Shown: positions 35,775 to 44,461 of the stretch, in pieces | How the letters are laid out: every line of letters starts with the position of its first letter | Position numbering within the stretch: position 1 is the first letter of the stretch | NCBI RefSeq assembly: GCF_019802125.1 | Contig: NZ_JAHVHT010000001.1 | Span: 1,240,001 to 1,304,000, forward strand | Direction of reading: 5' to 3' | From: Tateyamaria omphalii | GTDB lineage: Bacteria; Pseudomonadota; Alphaproteobacteria; Rhodobacterales; Rhodobacteraceae | DNA length: 64,000 bases | The notes under the pieces: generated by a model | What the model was told of the DNA's origin: nothing | The model's input: the letters and a program-made list of their open reading frames with translations, nothing else | Database searches by the model: none | Program-made: the position numbers and the translations under genes

Positions 35775-37102
35775 GCACGCCCCGCATGTGGGGCGATCAA
35801 ATCGGCGACCGGTACACGCGCGTTCAGACGACGCGCCAAAAGGAACATGCCTGCAACCTTGCGCTGGACATACAGCAGATCCATCGGCACCGGCGGGGGC
35901 ACAAACCCGTCCCGTGCCAAGGCTTCGCCCATCTGTTGGAGCCGAGACGACAGGTCGGATACGCCGAGATCCAGCAGCGGATACCGGCGCAATTCCTCGA
36001 AGACGAGCATGATCATGTCGAGAATACGTGTGCGAAATGGAGCGGCCACACTGCGGGGCACAAGGCCCATTTCCGCGACAATCTCCGACACATCGTCACG
36101 CGCGTCGTCAAATCCCGCCCTGATCAGATCGCGCATGTGCACGGCAAGCTCCGAAGGCACGGCGCGGGTCGCACCGAAATCAAGCAGAACGATACGACCC
36201 GTCTCTGGGTCAAAGCGATAGTTGGCAAAGTTCGGGTCCGTTTGCATCACGCCGAAGTCGAACAGCTCACGCAGAACGAGACTGCAGAGGTCGCGCATCA
36301 CCCGATCCCGAACCTCCTGTGAATCCTCCACCACACTTTCGATCGCTTCTGACCGTATATACGTCATCGCCAGCACGCGCTTGGTGCTGAGCGGCGCATG
36401 AACCCTTGGCAGCACAAAGCAATCATCGGTGCCCAAGAGATCTGAAAAATGCTCAAGATGCGCGGCTTCTGCTTGGTAGTCTGCCTCTTCTCGCAATTGC
36501 GCGCGGGCTTCATCCAGGTACGGATCAAGGTCGAATCCGTCTGGCAGCAGACCAGAAAGGCGGATCAGACGGGCGATGTTGGCCACATCACTGTCAATGC
36601 TCCGGGAAATCCCGGGATACTGCACCTTGATGGCCAATTCGGTTCCGTCCGGAAGCCGCGCCCTATGCACCTGCCCGATGGATGCTGCCGCAATGGGACG
36701 CACGTCGAACTCGGCAAAACGCGCGCGCCAACCAGATCCCCATTCGGCATCAAGCACATCGCGCAATTGCTTGGGGGGCATGAAATCCGCATCCGCCCGC
36801 AGCCGCGCCATAATGTCAGCGAGCTCAGGAGGCAGCACATCGCCTGTGTCCATGGATACAAGTTGCCCGACCTTCATTGCTGCACCACGCATCCGCGCCA
36901 ATTCGTCCGCGATGCGGTGCATGTTGGCCGGGGTCAGAAGCAGATCACGAGCGTTGGGACGTGTTCCCTGTCCCAAATGTCTCGCTCCGTCCAATGCCAT
37001 GCGCCCGGCTACACCTGCCGCCATCGCCCCCATACGACCGAAGCGCGACAACCGGCCTGCTGGCACCGCCAGCGGGCGGGAAAGGTTGGAATGATCTGCC
37101 AT
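35771..37102 (-). CDS. ABC1/UbiB-family atypical kinase
   Basis: 443 residues. The family-specific KxGQ motif (AAMKVGQLVS), the alanine-rich loop AAASIGQVHRA, the AIKVQYPG lysine strand and the metal-binding VLLDFGATR are present. ABC1 proteins support ubiquinone biosynthesis or lipid handling; this one lacks the C-terminal membrane helices of true UbiB and is probably a paralogue. The start at 37102 is chosen; starts further upstream would run through the tRNA. It is coupled to the ABC transporter genes. Confidence 0.87.
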   Translation of the reverse strand: MADHSNLSRPLAVPAGRLSRFGRMGAMAAGVAGRMALDGARHLGQGTRPNARDLLLTPANMHRIADELARMRGAAMKVGQLVSMDTGDVLPPELADIMARLRADADFMPPKQLRDVLDAEWGSGWRARFAEFDVRPIAAASIGQVHRARLPDGTELAIKVQYPGISRSIDSDVANIARLIRLSGLLPDGFDLDPYLDEARAQLREEADYQAEAAHLEHFSDLLGTDDCFVLPRVHAPLSTKRVLAMTYIRSEAIESVVEDSQEVRDRVMRDLCSLVLRELFDFGVMQTDPNFANYRFDPETGRIVLLDFGATRAVPSELAVHMRDLIRAGFDDARDDVSEIVAEMGLVPRSVAAPFRTRILDMIMLVFEELRRYPLLDLGVSDLSSRLQQMGEALARDGFVPPPVPMDLLYVQRKVAGMFLLARRLNARVPVADLIAPHAGRA

Positions 37103-37226
37103 CTGTCTCTTTTGTCCTTGCCTTGCCCGAAAGCTAAGCGGCGCAGGGCGGAAATCAAACACAGACATGCAAGATGTATGGGTGCCTATGTGACGCGCAT
37201 TACCATCGGGTTGAGCTGAGGAATGG

Positions 37227-37316
37227 TGGCGGACAGGAAGGGATTCGAACCCTCGAGACGGTTTCCCGCCTACGCACTTTCCAGGCGCGCGCCTTCGACC
37301 ACTCGGCCACCTGTCC
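37227..37316 (-). tRNA. tRNA-Ser (anticodon GGA)
   Basis: On the reverse strand the acceptor stem GGACAGG (37316-37310) pairs with CCTGTCC (37237-37231), followed by discriminator G and an encoded CCA (37229-37227). The anticodon loop is CTGGAAA with anticodon GGA, there is a long variable arm as in all serine tRNAs, and the T arm reads GGGTTCGAATCCC. It reads UCC and UCU codons. Confidence 0.97.
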
Positions 37317-37374
37317 ACCGCCGTCTCTATCGAATGAAGGCACTGGGATGCAAGCAGGTTCGTGGCGAAAATTC

Positions 37375-38094
37375 TCAGCTGTCGAGATGCAGATAGACCC
37401 GGCGGTTCATCCGGCCCTTCTTTTCGATCTTGCCGATCCGCAGCGCACCAATCTCGCCCGTCCTGGCCACATGGGTGCCGCCGCAGGGCTGCAGATCGAT
37501 AGTGTCTTCCGTCTCACCGATGCGGATCAACCGGATCTTGCCGGCGCCCCGGGGCGGTTTGACCGACAACGTCTTGACCATGTCGGGATTGGCATCAAGC
37601 TCGGCTTCGGTGATCCATTCGGAACTGACCCGCGCATCCGCAGAAACATGTTCGTTCAAGTAGGCCGCAATCGCCTCCTTGTCGTCCGGTGCGTCCGCCA
37701 TATCGAAGTCAAGTCGCCCGCGCCCCGCCGAAATCGATCCACCGGTAACGCCGAAGGGCAAGGCAACAGACAACAGATGCAGTGCGGTGTGCACGCGCAT
37801 ATGCGCAAAGCGCCGTTCCCAATCCAGCGATTGCACCACATGGGTCCCGACAGGCGGCAGGGCGCGAGGCTCCGCCGGAACCAGAATGATGTCGTCACCC
37901 TCCCCCTTCACGGTGGTCGCGATGGTCAATTCGGCAGTGTCCCAAGCGATCGATCCGCTGTCCCCAGGTTGTCCGCCACCGGTCGGATAGAACACGGTCT
38001 GGTCCAGCACGATGCCACCCTCTTGGGTATGGCCCGTGACCACGCCCTGCGCGTCCCGCGCATATGCGTCATCCCGAAACAAGGGCTTGGTCAT
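37375..38094 (-). CDS. alaX: Alanyl-tRNA editing protein AlaX
   Basis: 239-residue free-standing editing domain that hydrolyses mischarged Ser-tRNA(Ala). The two metal-binding motifs are HTALH (in RVHTALHLL) and CGGTH (in LQPCGGTHVA). The length fits the AlaX-M class, with a short glycine-rich DQTVFYPTGGGQPGD N-terminal block. Its ATG overlaps the MscS-gene stop by four bases. Confidence 0.93.
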   Translation of the reverse strand: MTKPLFRDDAYARDAQGVVTGHTQEGGIVLDQTVFYPTGGGQPGDSGSIAWDTAELTIATTVKGEGDDIILVPAEPRALPPVGTHVVQSLDWERRFAHMRVHTALHLLSVALPFGVTGGSISAGRGRLDFDMADAPDDKEAIAAYLNEHVSADARVSSEWITEAELDANPDMVKTLSVKPPRGAGKIRLIRIGETEDTIDLQPCGGTHVARTGEIGALRIGKIEKKGRMNRRVYLHLDS

Positions 38095-40502
38095 CTGGCA
38101 TCTCCATCGCTGTCTTCTGCCGGTGGGTCCGGTTCCAGGTCTTCTTCCTGCATGTGTTCCGTCGAAGGCGCCTCGACCGATGCAGGTTCATTTGCGGGTT
38201 TGGATTGCAAGACCTCGGGGTTCCGCAACCACACATCCCGTTGGGCAAAGGGTATCTCGATCCCCTCCTGCTGAAAGCGCTCGTTGATCTGATGGTTGAT
38301 CTCGTTCTTGACGGACAGCATCCAGTTCACGTCGCGCAGAATGATCCTGATCTCGAAATCAAGGCTGTCGGCCCCGAAGCCCATGAACAGGACGGCCGGC
38401 GGAGGGTTCGCCAGTGCCATGGGATGGGCCTCGGCAATCTCTTTCAGGATCCGTTCCACGCGCCGTGTATCTGTTCCGTAGGCCACACCGACAGGAACAA
38501 TGGCCCGCCCGACAGTATTGCCGCGCGTGTAGTTGGTTACGGTGCCCGAAATCAGGTCTGCATTGGGAACGATCACATCCGTCCGGTCAAAGGTCTCGAT
38601 CCGTGTGGAACGCACGGAGATCGAACGGACGTAGCCCATCTGCCCGCCAACCTCGATCCAGTCGCCCTCTGAAATGGGGCGCTCGATCAACAGGATGATG
38701 CCCGACACAAAGTTCGACACGATAGTCTGCAAACCAAAGCCGATGCCGACCGAAAGTGCACCCGCCACGATGGCCAGGCTCGACAGGTCGATGCCGGCAG
38801 AGGTGATGGCGATCAGCGCGGCAAGAAAAATCCCGACATAGCCCAAACCGGACACAATCGCGACCTGCCCGCCCGGATCGAGCTTCGTCTTTGGCAAAAC
38901 GGATGTCTTCAGCGCGTTCTGCACCGCGCGGGTCAGCACGTACCCGATGCTGAAAACGATGATGAGGGTAAAGAAACTGCCGGGCGAAATCGTCACGTCA
39001 CCGATCGTCAGACCAGAGCGCAAGGCGGCCCAAACCTCGGTCAAGTCGGTGACGCGAGCCCCCCAGATCAGTGACAAGGGGATGATGGCGATCAGGACCA
39101 GCAGGAAGCTGATCAGGGTCGGCACCAGACTTTCCCGCGCACCTTCACCGGGGCGCAACGCGGCGTAGACATCGCGGACAAAGCCCTGAAGCAGAACGAC
39201 AGTCCCGATCAAAGCAAGCGTCAGGATCGTCGGATAGATCAGGAACTTGGATGCCGCACCAAAGCCGAACGCGGCGAGGAACGGGGCCAGCAGCCCAACG
39301 GCAACTACGCCTCGGCCGATCGTGCCTGCGATACGGTCACCATATGCAACGGTTTGCTCCGGGTCCTTGCTGCGTTCGCGCACCTGACGGCGCAACAACC
39401 ATCCCAGCCGCACTAGGATAAGACTCGCAACAATGACCAGCGGGAAGTGCAGAACTGCGTCTGATCCTGCATCGTAGCGATCAAAGTCGGACACGCCGGT
39501 CAGCAGGACGGCCAGACCAAAGACGCAGGCCAGGATAACGGCGTAGACGCGCCCTTCGCCACGGCGGTTGTCCGGGATGGCGACGGGCAGGCGCAGCGCA
39601 TCATCCTGCGGGAACAAACGGCTCGCCAGCCAGCGCGAGAAGAACAGGACAAGGCCAAATATCTCCAGGCCATCCAGCAGCAGATCGCCTCTTGGTCCAA
39701 ACAGTTCTGTCGCGCGGACCGCGCGGATAAAGGCAAACAGGCCCAGCATGGGCAGAATGATCTGTCCCAGCGATACCACGAAACTTGCGACCCCGGCGCT
39801 TGATCCCGTACCACCACGTTGGATGCGCATTGCCAGCAATTCTGTCCAATGGCGCGACCGTACCAGCAGCACACCGCCAACAATCAACAAGAACAGGACA
39901 AGCGGAAGGTTGTCGCTTGCGTTGGATCTGCGCGACGGGTTTTGCCAGGCTTGGCGCGTGCCCGAGACAAGCGCCGTCAGGGATTCATGGGCATGTCGCA
40001 AGGCGGCGGGCCAATTGTTCGGGTTGACCGGCCACGGGCCCATGTTCAGCAGCTCTTCGGTCTGCCTGTCCCGCAGGATACCGTCGATTTCGGCAATGAT
40101 CCCGTTGGCCCGGCTAAATGCCTCTTCCGCTGTGCGCCTCGGCGTGCTCAACCGTTCGCGCTGTTCGGTCAGTTCCGCACGACGGTTGGCAATCTCAGGC
40201 GGCTCCTCCTGCCCCTCTTCCGGCGCAGGTCCCAACGCAGCGATCTGGTCGCGCAAAGTCTGCAGTCGGCTTGCATTGGCGTTGAGTTGGTTCTCAAATC
40301 GAATACGCCAGTCAGCCACCTCGGCGCGCAAGGTTTCGAACGCCTGGTTCGAGGCCTCGGCAACTTCCACCGCCCGTTCAGCCCGCGTCGCTGTGTTTTC
40401 CCACGCCTCGTAGTCCGGCCCGTTGTTCTGGGCGGCAGCAAGACCGGCAAACAGAACGACGAAGGCCGTCAGAAGCGCCGTGCGCAACCACGCCAAACGC
40501 AT
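38091..40502 (-). CDS. MscS-family mechanosensitive channel with DUF3772-type domain
   Basis: 803 residues with a signal peptide (to about residue 24), a periplasmic coiled-coil region to about 140, multiple membrane helices, and a C-terminal MscS core. The pore helix and beta domain are visible (GALSVGIGFGLQTIVSNFVS, then LLIERPISEGDWIEVGG). The tail (about residues 770-803) is acidic and Pro/Glu-rich. Expected to release solutes on hypo-osmotic shock. It overlaps cysK by one codon base (TGATG) and alaX by four bases. Confidence 0.9.
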   Translation of the reverse strand: MRLAWLRTALLTAFVVLFAGLAAAQNNGPDYEAWENTATRAERAVEVAEASNQAFETLRAEVADWRIRFENQLNANASRLQTLRDQIAALGPAPEEGQEEPPEIANRRAELTEQRERLSTPRRTAEEAFSRANGIIAEIDGILRDRQTEELLNMGPWPVNPNNWPAALRHAHESLTALVSGTRQAWQNPSRRSNASDNLPLVLFLLIVGGVLLVRSRHWTELLAMRIQRGGTGSSAGVASFVVSLGQIILPMLGLFAFIRAVRATELFGPRGDLLLDGLEIFGLVLFFSRWLASRLFPQDDALRLPVAIPDNRRGEGRVYAVILACVFGLAVLLTGVSDFDRYDAGSDAVLHFPLVIVASLILVRLGWLLRRQVRERSKDPEQTVAYGDRIAGTIGRGVVAVGLLAPFLAAFGFGAASKFLIYPTILTLALIGTVVLLQGFVRDVYAALRPGEGARESLVPTLISFLLVLIAIIPLSLIWGARVTDLTEVWAALRSGLTIGDVTISPGSFFTLIIVFSIGYVLTRAVQNALKTSVLPKTKLDPGGQVAIVSGLGYVGIFLAALIAITSAGIDLSSLAIVAGALSVGIGFGLQTIVSNFVSGIILLIERPISEGDWIEVGGQMGYVRSISVRSTRIETFDRTDVIVPNADLISGTVTNYTRGNTVGRAIVPVGVAYGTDTRRVERILKEIAEAHPMALANPPPAVLFMGFGADSLDFEIRIILRDVNWMLSVKNEINHQINERFQQEGIEIPFAQRDVWLRNPEVLQSKPANEPASVEAPSTEHMQEEDLEPDPPAEDSDGDAR

Positions 40503-41536
40503 CAGACGTCCTCGAACACACCGGGAATGCTGGACGGTCCCTGTTCCAGCCACTCCGGCACCGGCAGATCCTTGCTGCGCAGGAAGTCCGGGTTAAACAG
40601 CTTCGACTGATAGCGCGTGCCGAAGTCGCACAGTATCGTCACGATGGTATGACCCGGCCCCAGATCCTTGGCGAGCCGGATGGCACCCGCCACGTTCACG
40701 CCGGATGACGCGCCAAGGCACAAGCCCTCGTGCTCAAGAAGATCAAAGACAATCGGCAACGCCTCGGCGTCCGAGACATTGTAGCTGTAGTCAGGTGTGA
40801 AACCTTCGAGGTTCTTGGTGATGCGCACCTGTCCGATGCCCTCGGCGATAGAGCCACCCGCCATCGCGATCTCACCCGTGGTGTAATAACTGAAAAGCCC
40901 AGCCCCATCCGGGTCTGCCAAGCCGATCTTGACCCCTTTGGGCTGCAACACCTCGGCCACGCCGGCCAGTGTGCCACCAGAGCCGACAGCGCAGATGAAC
41001 CCATCCACCTTGCCATCCGTCTGTTCCCAGATCTCCGGCCCGGTCGTTTCCACATGCGCCTTGCGGTTCGCGACGTTGTCGAACTGGTTGGCCCAGATCG
41101 CACCATTCGGCTCCGTCTTGGCAAGTTCTTCGGCCAAACGCCCGGAATAGCGCACAAAATTGTTCGGGTTCCGATAGGGCGCCGCTGGCACCTGCACCAG
41201 TTCGGCCCCGGCAAGGCGCAACATGTCCTTCTTTTCCTGGCTTTGCGTCTCGGGGATCACGATGACCGTCTTGAACCCCATCGACGCACCCACAAGCGCC
41301 AAACCAATACCGGTGTTGCCAGCCGTGCCCTCGACAATCGTACCGCCGGGGCGCAATGCACCGCTCGCAACAGCATCCTGAATAATGGACAGCGCCGCGC
41401 GGTCCTTGACGGACTGGCCCGGGTTCATGAACTCGGCCTTGCCCAGAATGGTACAGCCCGTCTCCTCGCTCGCCCGCCGCAGCTTGATCAGGGGCGTATT
41501 TCCAATGGCCGCGGCCAGATCAGATGCGTAGCGCAT
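40502..41536 (-). CDS. cysK: Cysteine synthase-family protein (CysK)
   Basis: 344-residue fold-type II PLP enzyme making cysteine from O-acetylserine and sulfide. The PLP lysine is in NPGQSVKDRAA, the substrate loop is VEGTAGNTGIGLA, and the phosphate cup is AVGSGGTLAGV. The loop begins EGTAG rather than the EPTSG of enteric CysK, and there is a C-terminal extension; some such proteins act as cysteine desulfhydrases. Placement after trgA-trgB matches, from memory, the Rhodobacter sphaeroides tellurite-resistance locus. Confidence 0.88.
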   Translation of the reverse strand: MRYASDLAAAIGNTPLIKLRRASEETGCTILGKAEFMNPGQSVKDRAALSIIQDAVASGALRPGGTIVEGTAGNTGIGLALVGASMGFKTVIVIPETQSQEKKDMLRLAGAELVQVPAAPYRNPNNFVRYSGRLAEELAKTEPNGAIWANQFDNVANRKAHVETTGPEIWEQTDGKVDGFICAVGSGGTLAGVAEVLQPKGVKIGLADPDGAGLFSYYTTGEIAMAGGSIAEGIGQVRITKNLEGFTPDYSYNVSDAEALPIVFDLLEHEGLCLGASSGVNVAGAIRLAKDLGPGHTIVTILCDFGTRYQSKLFNPDFLRSKDLPVPEWLEQGPSSIPGVFEDV

Positions 41537-41604
41537 GAGGCGTTCCTTCCGTCGTTCGTTCAAAGGTGTAGCGATGCAATGAAGCGACCTCAAGCCGCGT
41601 CCGG

Positions 41605-42714
41605 TTACGATCCGCTGCGCAACCGATCACGATGTCGGTGCAGCCAGTAGGTCAGCATGCCCAACGGCGCATTGGCAATGTAGCGGTCGTCGGCCATGGC
41701 AAGCAGAGCCTCAAATTCCATGACTTGACTGCGGATATTTTCGCCCTCAGACACTTCACCGCCGATGCCCGCAACGCCGTCGGGCAGATCACACAAACCC
41801 ACAAACATGTGAAAGAAATCCGTGGTCGCACCGGGCGAGGCATAGCATTCGCCGACGGGTTCCAGCACAGCAAAGTGCAAGTTTGCCTCCTCCAGCCCCT
41901 CACGCCGAGCCGCGTCTGCGGGAGTTTCGCCCGGGTCAACCAGCCCGGCCACCGGCTCCAACTGCCAACGCACAGGATCATCACGGCCCACAGGCCCCAT
42001 GCGTATCTGCTCGACCAGCAGCACCCGGTCCCGCACAGGATCGTAAGGCAGGACGAGGGCCGCATCCGAGGACACGAACACGCCGCGATCCACCGGTTCC
42101 GACATACCGCCGTCAAATGTCTCGTGCCGCAGCACGACATCTTCCATGGCAAAGAAATTTACATAGCCCTGCTGCCGCGACACGATCTCGACCCGACCAT
42201 CCAGGACATCGCGACCATGACGACCCGATTGCGCCAGAACCTTGCTCCAGGCCCGCGCGCGGATGCGGGGAAAGCGTGCCGCAATCTCGTCCGGGCTCAG
42301 GTGACCATAACCCGCCATGACCTCGCGCGCCGCCCACACTGTCATATCGGCCCACTTCGCCCGCCAGACATCAAAATCCCAGAGCGTTTCTGCGGCCGAT
42401 ACACCCTGCCCCGGCACATAAACACGTGCCTCGTCCCCCGAAGAAAGGCGGACAGATTTCAGATCGTAGTCGAAGCCACCCTCGTAGTAATTCAGGCGCG
42501 CAAGCTCATCGTCCGTGATGCCGCGCACGACGACGCCCTCGGTCACAGCATCAGCCGCCTCGATCAAAACGGGGTACAGACCATCCAACGACGCACGCGC
42601 AGCGTATCCCGGCAGTTCTGCCGCCTCAAAATCACCTACGCTTTCACCGCGTCCGAGCACGCAATCCAACAGAGGCACGTGTCGCAACGTGCCGTAAAAG
42701 AACAATGACTTCAT
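41605..42714 (-). CDS. trgB: TrgB-like protein: gamma-glutamylcyclotransferase-like domain fused to Nudix hydrolase
   Basis: 369 residues. The N-terminal domain (about 1-120) has the AIG2/GGCT opening FFYGTLRHVPLLDCVLG and the acidic NYYEGGFDY site. The C-terminal half is a Nudix domain of ADP-ribose pyrophosphatase type, with the box GLVDPGETPADAARREGLEE. Together with trgA upstream and cysK downstream it matches the tellurite-resistance genes trgAB-cysK of Rhodobacter sphaeroides as I remember them. The biochemical link to tellurite is unclear. Confidence 0.82.
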   Translation of the reverse strand: MKSLFFYGTLRHVPLLDCVLGRGESVGDFEAAELPGYAARASLDGLYPVLIEAADAVTEGVVVRGITDDELARLNYYEGGFDYDLKSVRLSSGDEARVYVPGQGVSAAETLWDFDVWRAKWADMTVWAAREVMAGYGHLSPDEIAARFPRIRARAWSKVLAQSGRHGRDVLDGRVEIVSRQQGYVNFFAMEDVVLRHETFDGGMSEPVDRGVFVSSDAALVLPYDPVRDRVLLVEQIRMGPVGRDDPVRWQLEPVAGLVDPGETPADAARREGLEEANLHFAVLEPVGECYASPGATTDFFHMFVGLCDLPDGVAGIGGEVSEGENIRSQVMEFEALLAMADDRYIANAPLGMLTYWLHRHRDRLRSGS

Positions 42715-42718
42715 CGCT

Positions 42719-43159
42719 TTACCGCCAGGTGCGCCAAGCGTACTCGGTCAGAACACCGGTAATGACCCCACCCGCCAACAACGTCGCCCAGATCGGGATC
42801 GTCGCCATCAACAGCGCCCATTCCGCGCCAATCTGAAAGATCGCGACGATCGCTTCAAAGGCACCATCGTAACGGTTCTTCATCGCAATACGCACCATCT
42901 CGTTGCAGGATTGGATAAACAGCGCCCAGAACACCATCACCACCGGCCCGGTCAGTCCAACGTTCACCGCAGATGTCATACCACGGCCTGCGCGCCCGCC
43001 GATCACCATCCAGCCAGATATGAAGCCGACAGCCACATTTACATATGTGAACCAGCCGAAATTGGTGTCTTCCTCGAAGAGTGGCATGATCATGCCAGAT
43101 ACGATGAACGCAAGGATCGCCAAGCCCAAGCCACCGACAAGTTTGGCTGCGTCAGGCAT
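42719..43159 (-). CDS. trgA: TrgA family membrane protein (tellurite resistance)
   Basis: 146-residue inner-membrane protein with about four hydrophobic segments (LGLAILAFIVSGMIMPLF, FTYVNVAVGFISGWMVIG, VGLTGPVVMVFWALFIQS and ALLMATIPIWATLLAGGVIT). The name rests on similarity to TrgA and on its place four bases before trgB. Eighteen bases separate it from the cyclopropane-synthase-like gene upstream. Confidence 0.8.
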   Translation of the reverse strand: MPDAAKLVGGLGLAILAFIVSGMIMPLFEEDTNFGWFTYVNVAVGFISGWMVIGGRAGRGMTSAVNVGLTGPVVMVFWALFIQSCNEMVRIAMKNRYDGAFEAIVAIFQIGAEWALLMATIPIWATLLAGGVITGVLTEYAWRTWR

Positions 43160-43177
43160 CGGTCAGGTCTTCCATAT

Positions 43178-44386
43178 CTATCCGGGTCGTTTGATCGTGA
43201 TCTGCGTTACGTCGCAGTTGGCACTTTCAAAGGTCGCCGCGCAAGAGGTCAGGTAAAAATTCCACATCCGCCGGAAACGGTCATCAAAGCCCATCTCGGC
43301 AATCTCGTCCCACTTCTGGTTGAACGTCTCGTGCCACCGGCGCAGCGAGATGTTGTAGCTCTGGCCGAACTCGATGGACCGCTCAATGCCCAGACCCGCC
43401 CTTGTGATCTGTTGGCGCAGCACCGTGGGGCTGGGCAGCATCCCGCCCGGAAAGATGTACTTCTGAATGAAGTCCACACCGCGCTTGTAGACCTTCCAGC
43501 GTCGGTCTTGCACGGTAATGATCTGAAGCGTGGCGTTCTTGCCAGGCTTCAGCCGCGCCTTCACCGTCTCGAAATAGACGGGCCAGTATTTCTCGCCCAC
43601 AGCTTCGAACATTTCGATCGACGCGATGCCGTCATAGGTGCCACGCTCATCGCGGTAGTCCTGCAACTTGAAATCCACCAAGTCGGAAAGTCCCGCTTTC
43701 TCAATGCGTTCCCTGGCATACTTGAACTGCTCTTCGCTGATGGTCAGCCCCGTAACCCTCAGACCGCGCTCTTTCGCGGCATATTCGGCAAAGCCACCCC
43801 ACCCACATCCGATCTCGAGGATATGATCGCCGGGTTGCGCCCCCATCTGGTCCACCATGCTGGCGTATTTGGCGCGTTGCGCCGCCTCGTGGCTTTCCTG
43901 TCCCGTTTCGAACAGGGCCGAGGAATAGGTCATCGTGTCATCCAGCCACAAGCCGTAGAAGTCGTTGCCCAGATCGTAATGGTAGCTGATGTTCTTGCGC
44001 GCTTGCTCGCGGTGGTTGCGCTGCAGCCAGAACCGGAACTTCTCGAAGCGGCGGACAAGCCCCATTCCCGGAAAGCCGTCATAGATGTCTTCATTGTCGG
44101 CGTGGACCCAATCCATGAAAGCCTGCAGGTCCGGCGTGCTCCACCATTCGTCCAAATAAGCGTCGCAAAACCCCAGATCACCTTCGCGGATCAGGCGTGC
44201 AAACAGGTCATCGTTGTGGATGTGCACCTCGGCCACCGGGCCGGGGTTCGGACCCTCCGCGCGGAAATGGCGGCCATCGGGCAACACGAAGTCGACCCGT
44301 CCATTGTTCATCCCCTGCGCCATGTCAAAGACACGGGCGAAATAGCGCGGCAAGTTTGACTGGCCGTCAGTTGTTGTCAGGATCAT
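43178..44386 (-). CDS. Cyclopropane-fatty-acyl-phospholipid synthase-family methyltransferase
   Basis: 402 residues. SAM-binding motif ILEIGCGWGGFAEYAA; family blocks NISYHYDLGNDFYGLWLD, MTYSSALFE and GYKRGVDFIQKYIFPGGMLP-like sequence. It should transfer a methyl carbon to unsaturated acyl chains of membrane phospholipids. Several CFA paralogues in alphaproteobacteria make other lipid modifications, so the exact product is open. It starts the compact reverse run leading to trgAB and cysK. Confidence 0.88.
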   Translation of the reverse strand: MILTTTDGQSNLPRYFARVFDMAQGMNNGRVDFVLPDGRHFRAEGPNPGPVAEVHIHNDDLFARLIREGDLGFCDAYLDEWWSTPDLQAFMDWVHADNEDIYDGFPGMGLVRRFEKFRFWLQRNHREQARKNISYHYDLGNDFYGLWLDDTMTYSSALFETGQESHEAAQRAKYASMVDQMGAQPGDHILEIGCGWGGFAEYAAKERGLRVTGLTISEEQFKYARERIEKAGLSDLVDFKLQDYRDERGTYDGIASIEMFEAVGEKYWPVYFETVKARLKPGKNATLQIITVQDRRWKVYKRGVDFIQKYIFPGGMLPSPTVLRQQITRAGLGIERSIEFGQSYNISLRRWHETFNQKWDEIAEMGFDDRFRRMWNFYLTSCAATFESANCDVTQITIKRPG

Positions 44387-44461
44387 ACACGCTCCCCGTT
44401 CGCGTTTTTGTCAAGTTAGCTAGACACTTCGCACCGCGCAACCATGCGCACGCGGTTGTCA

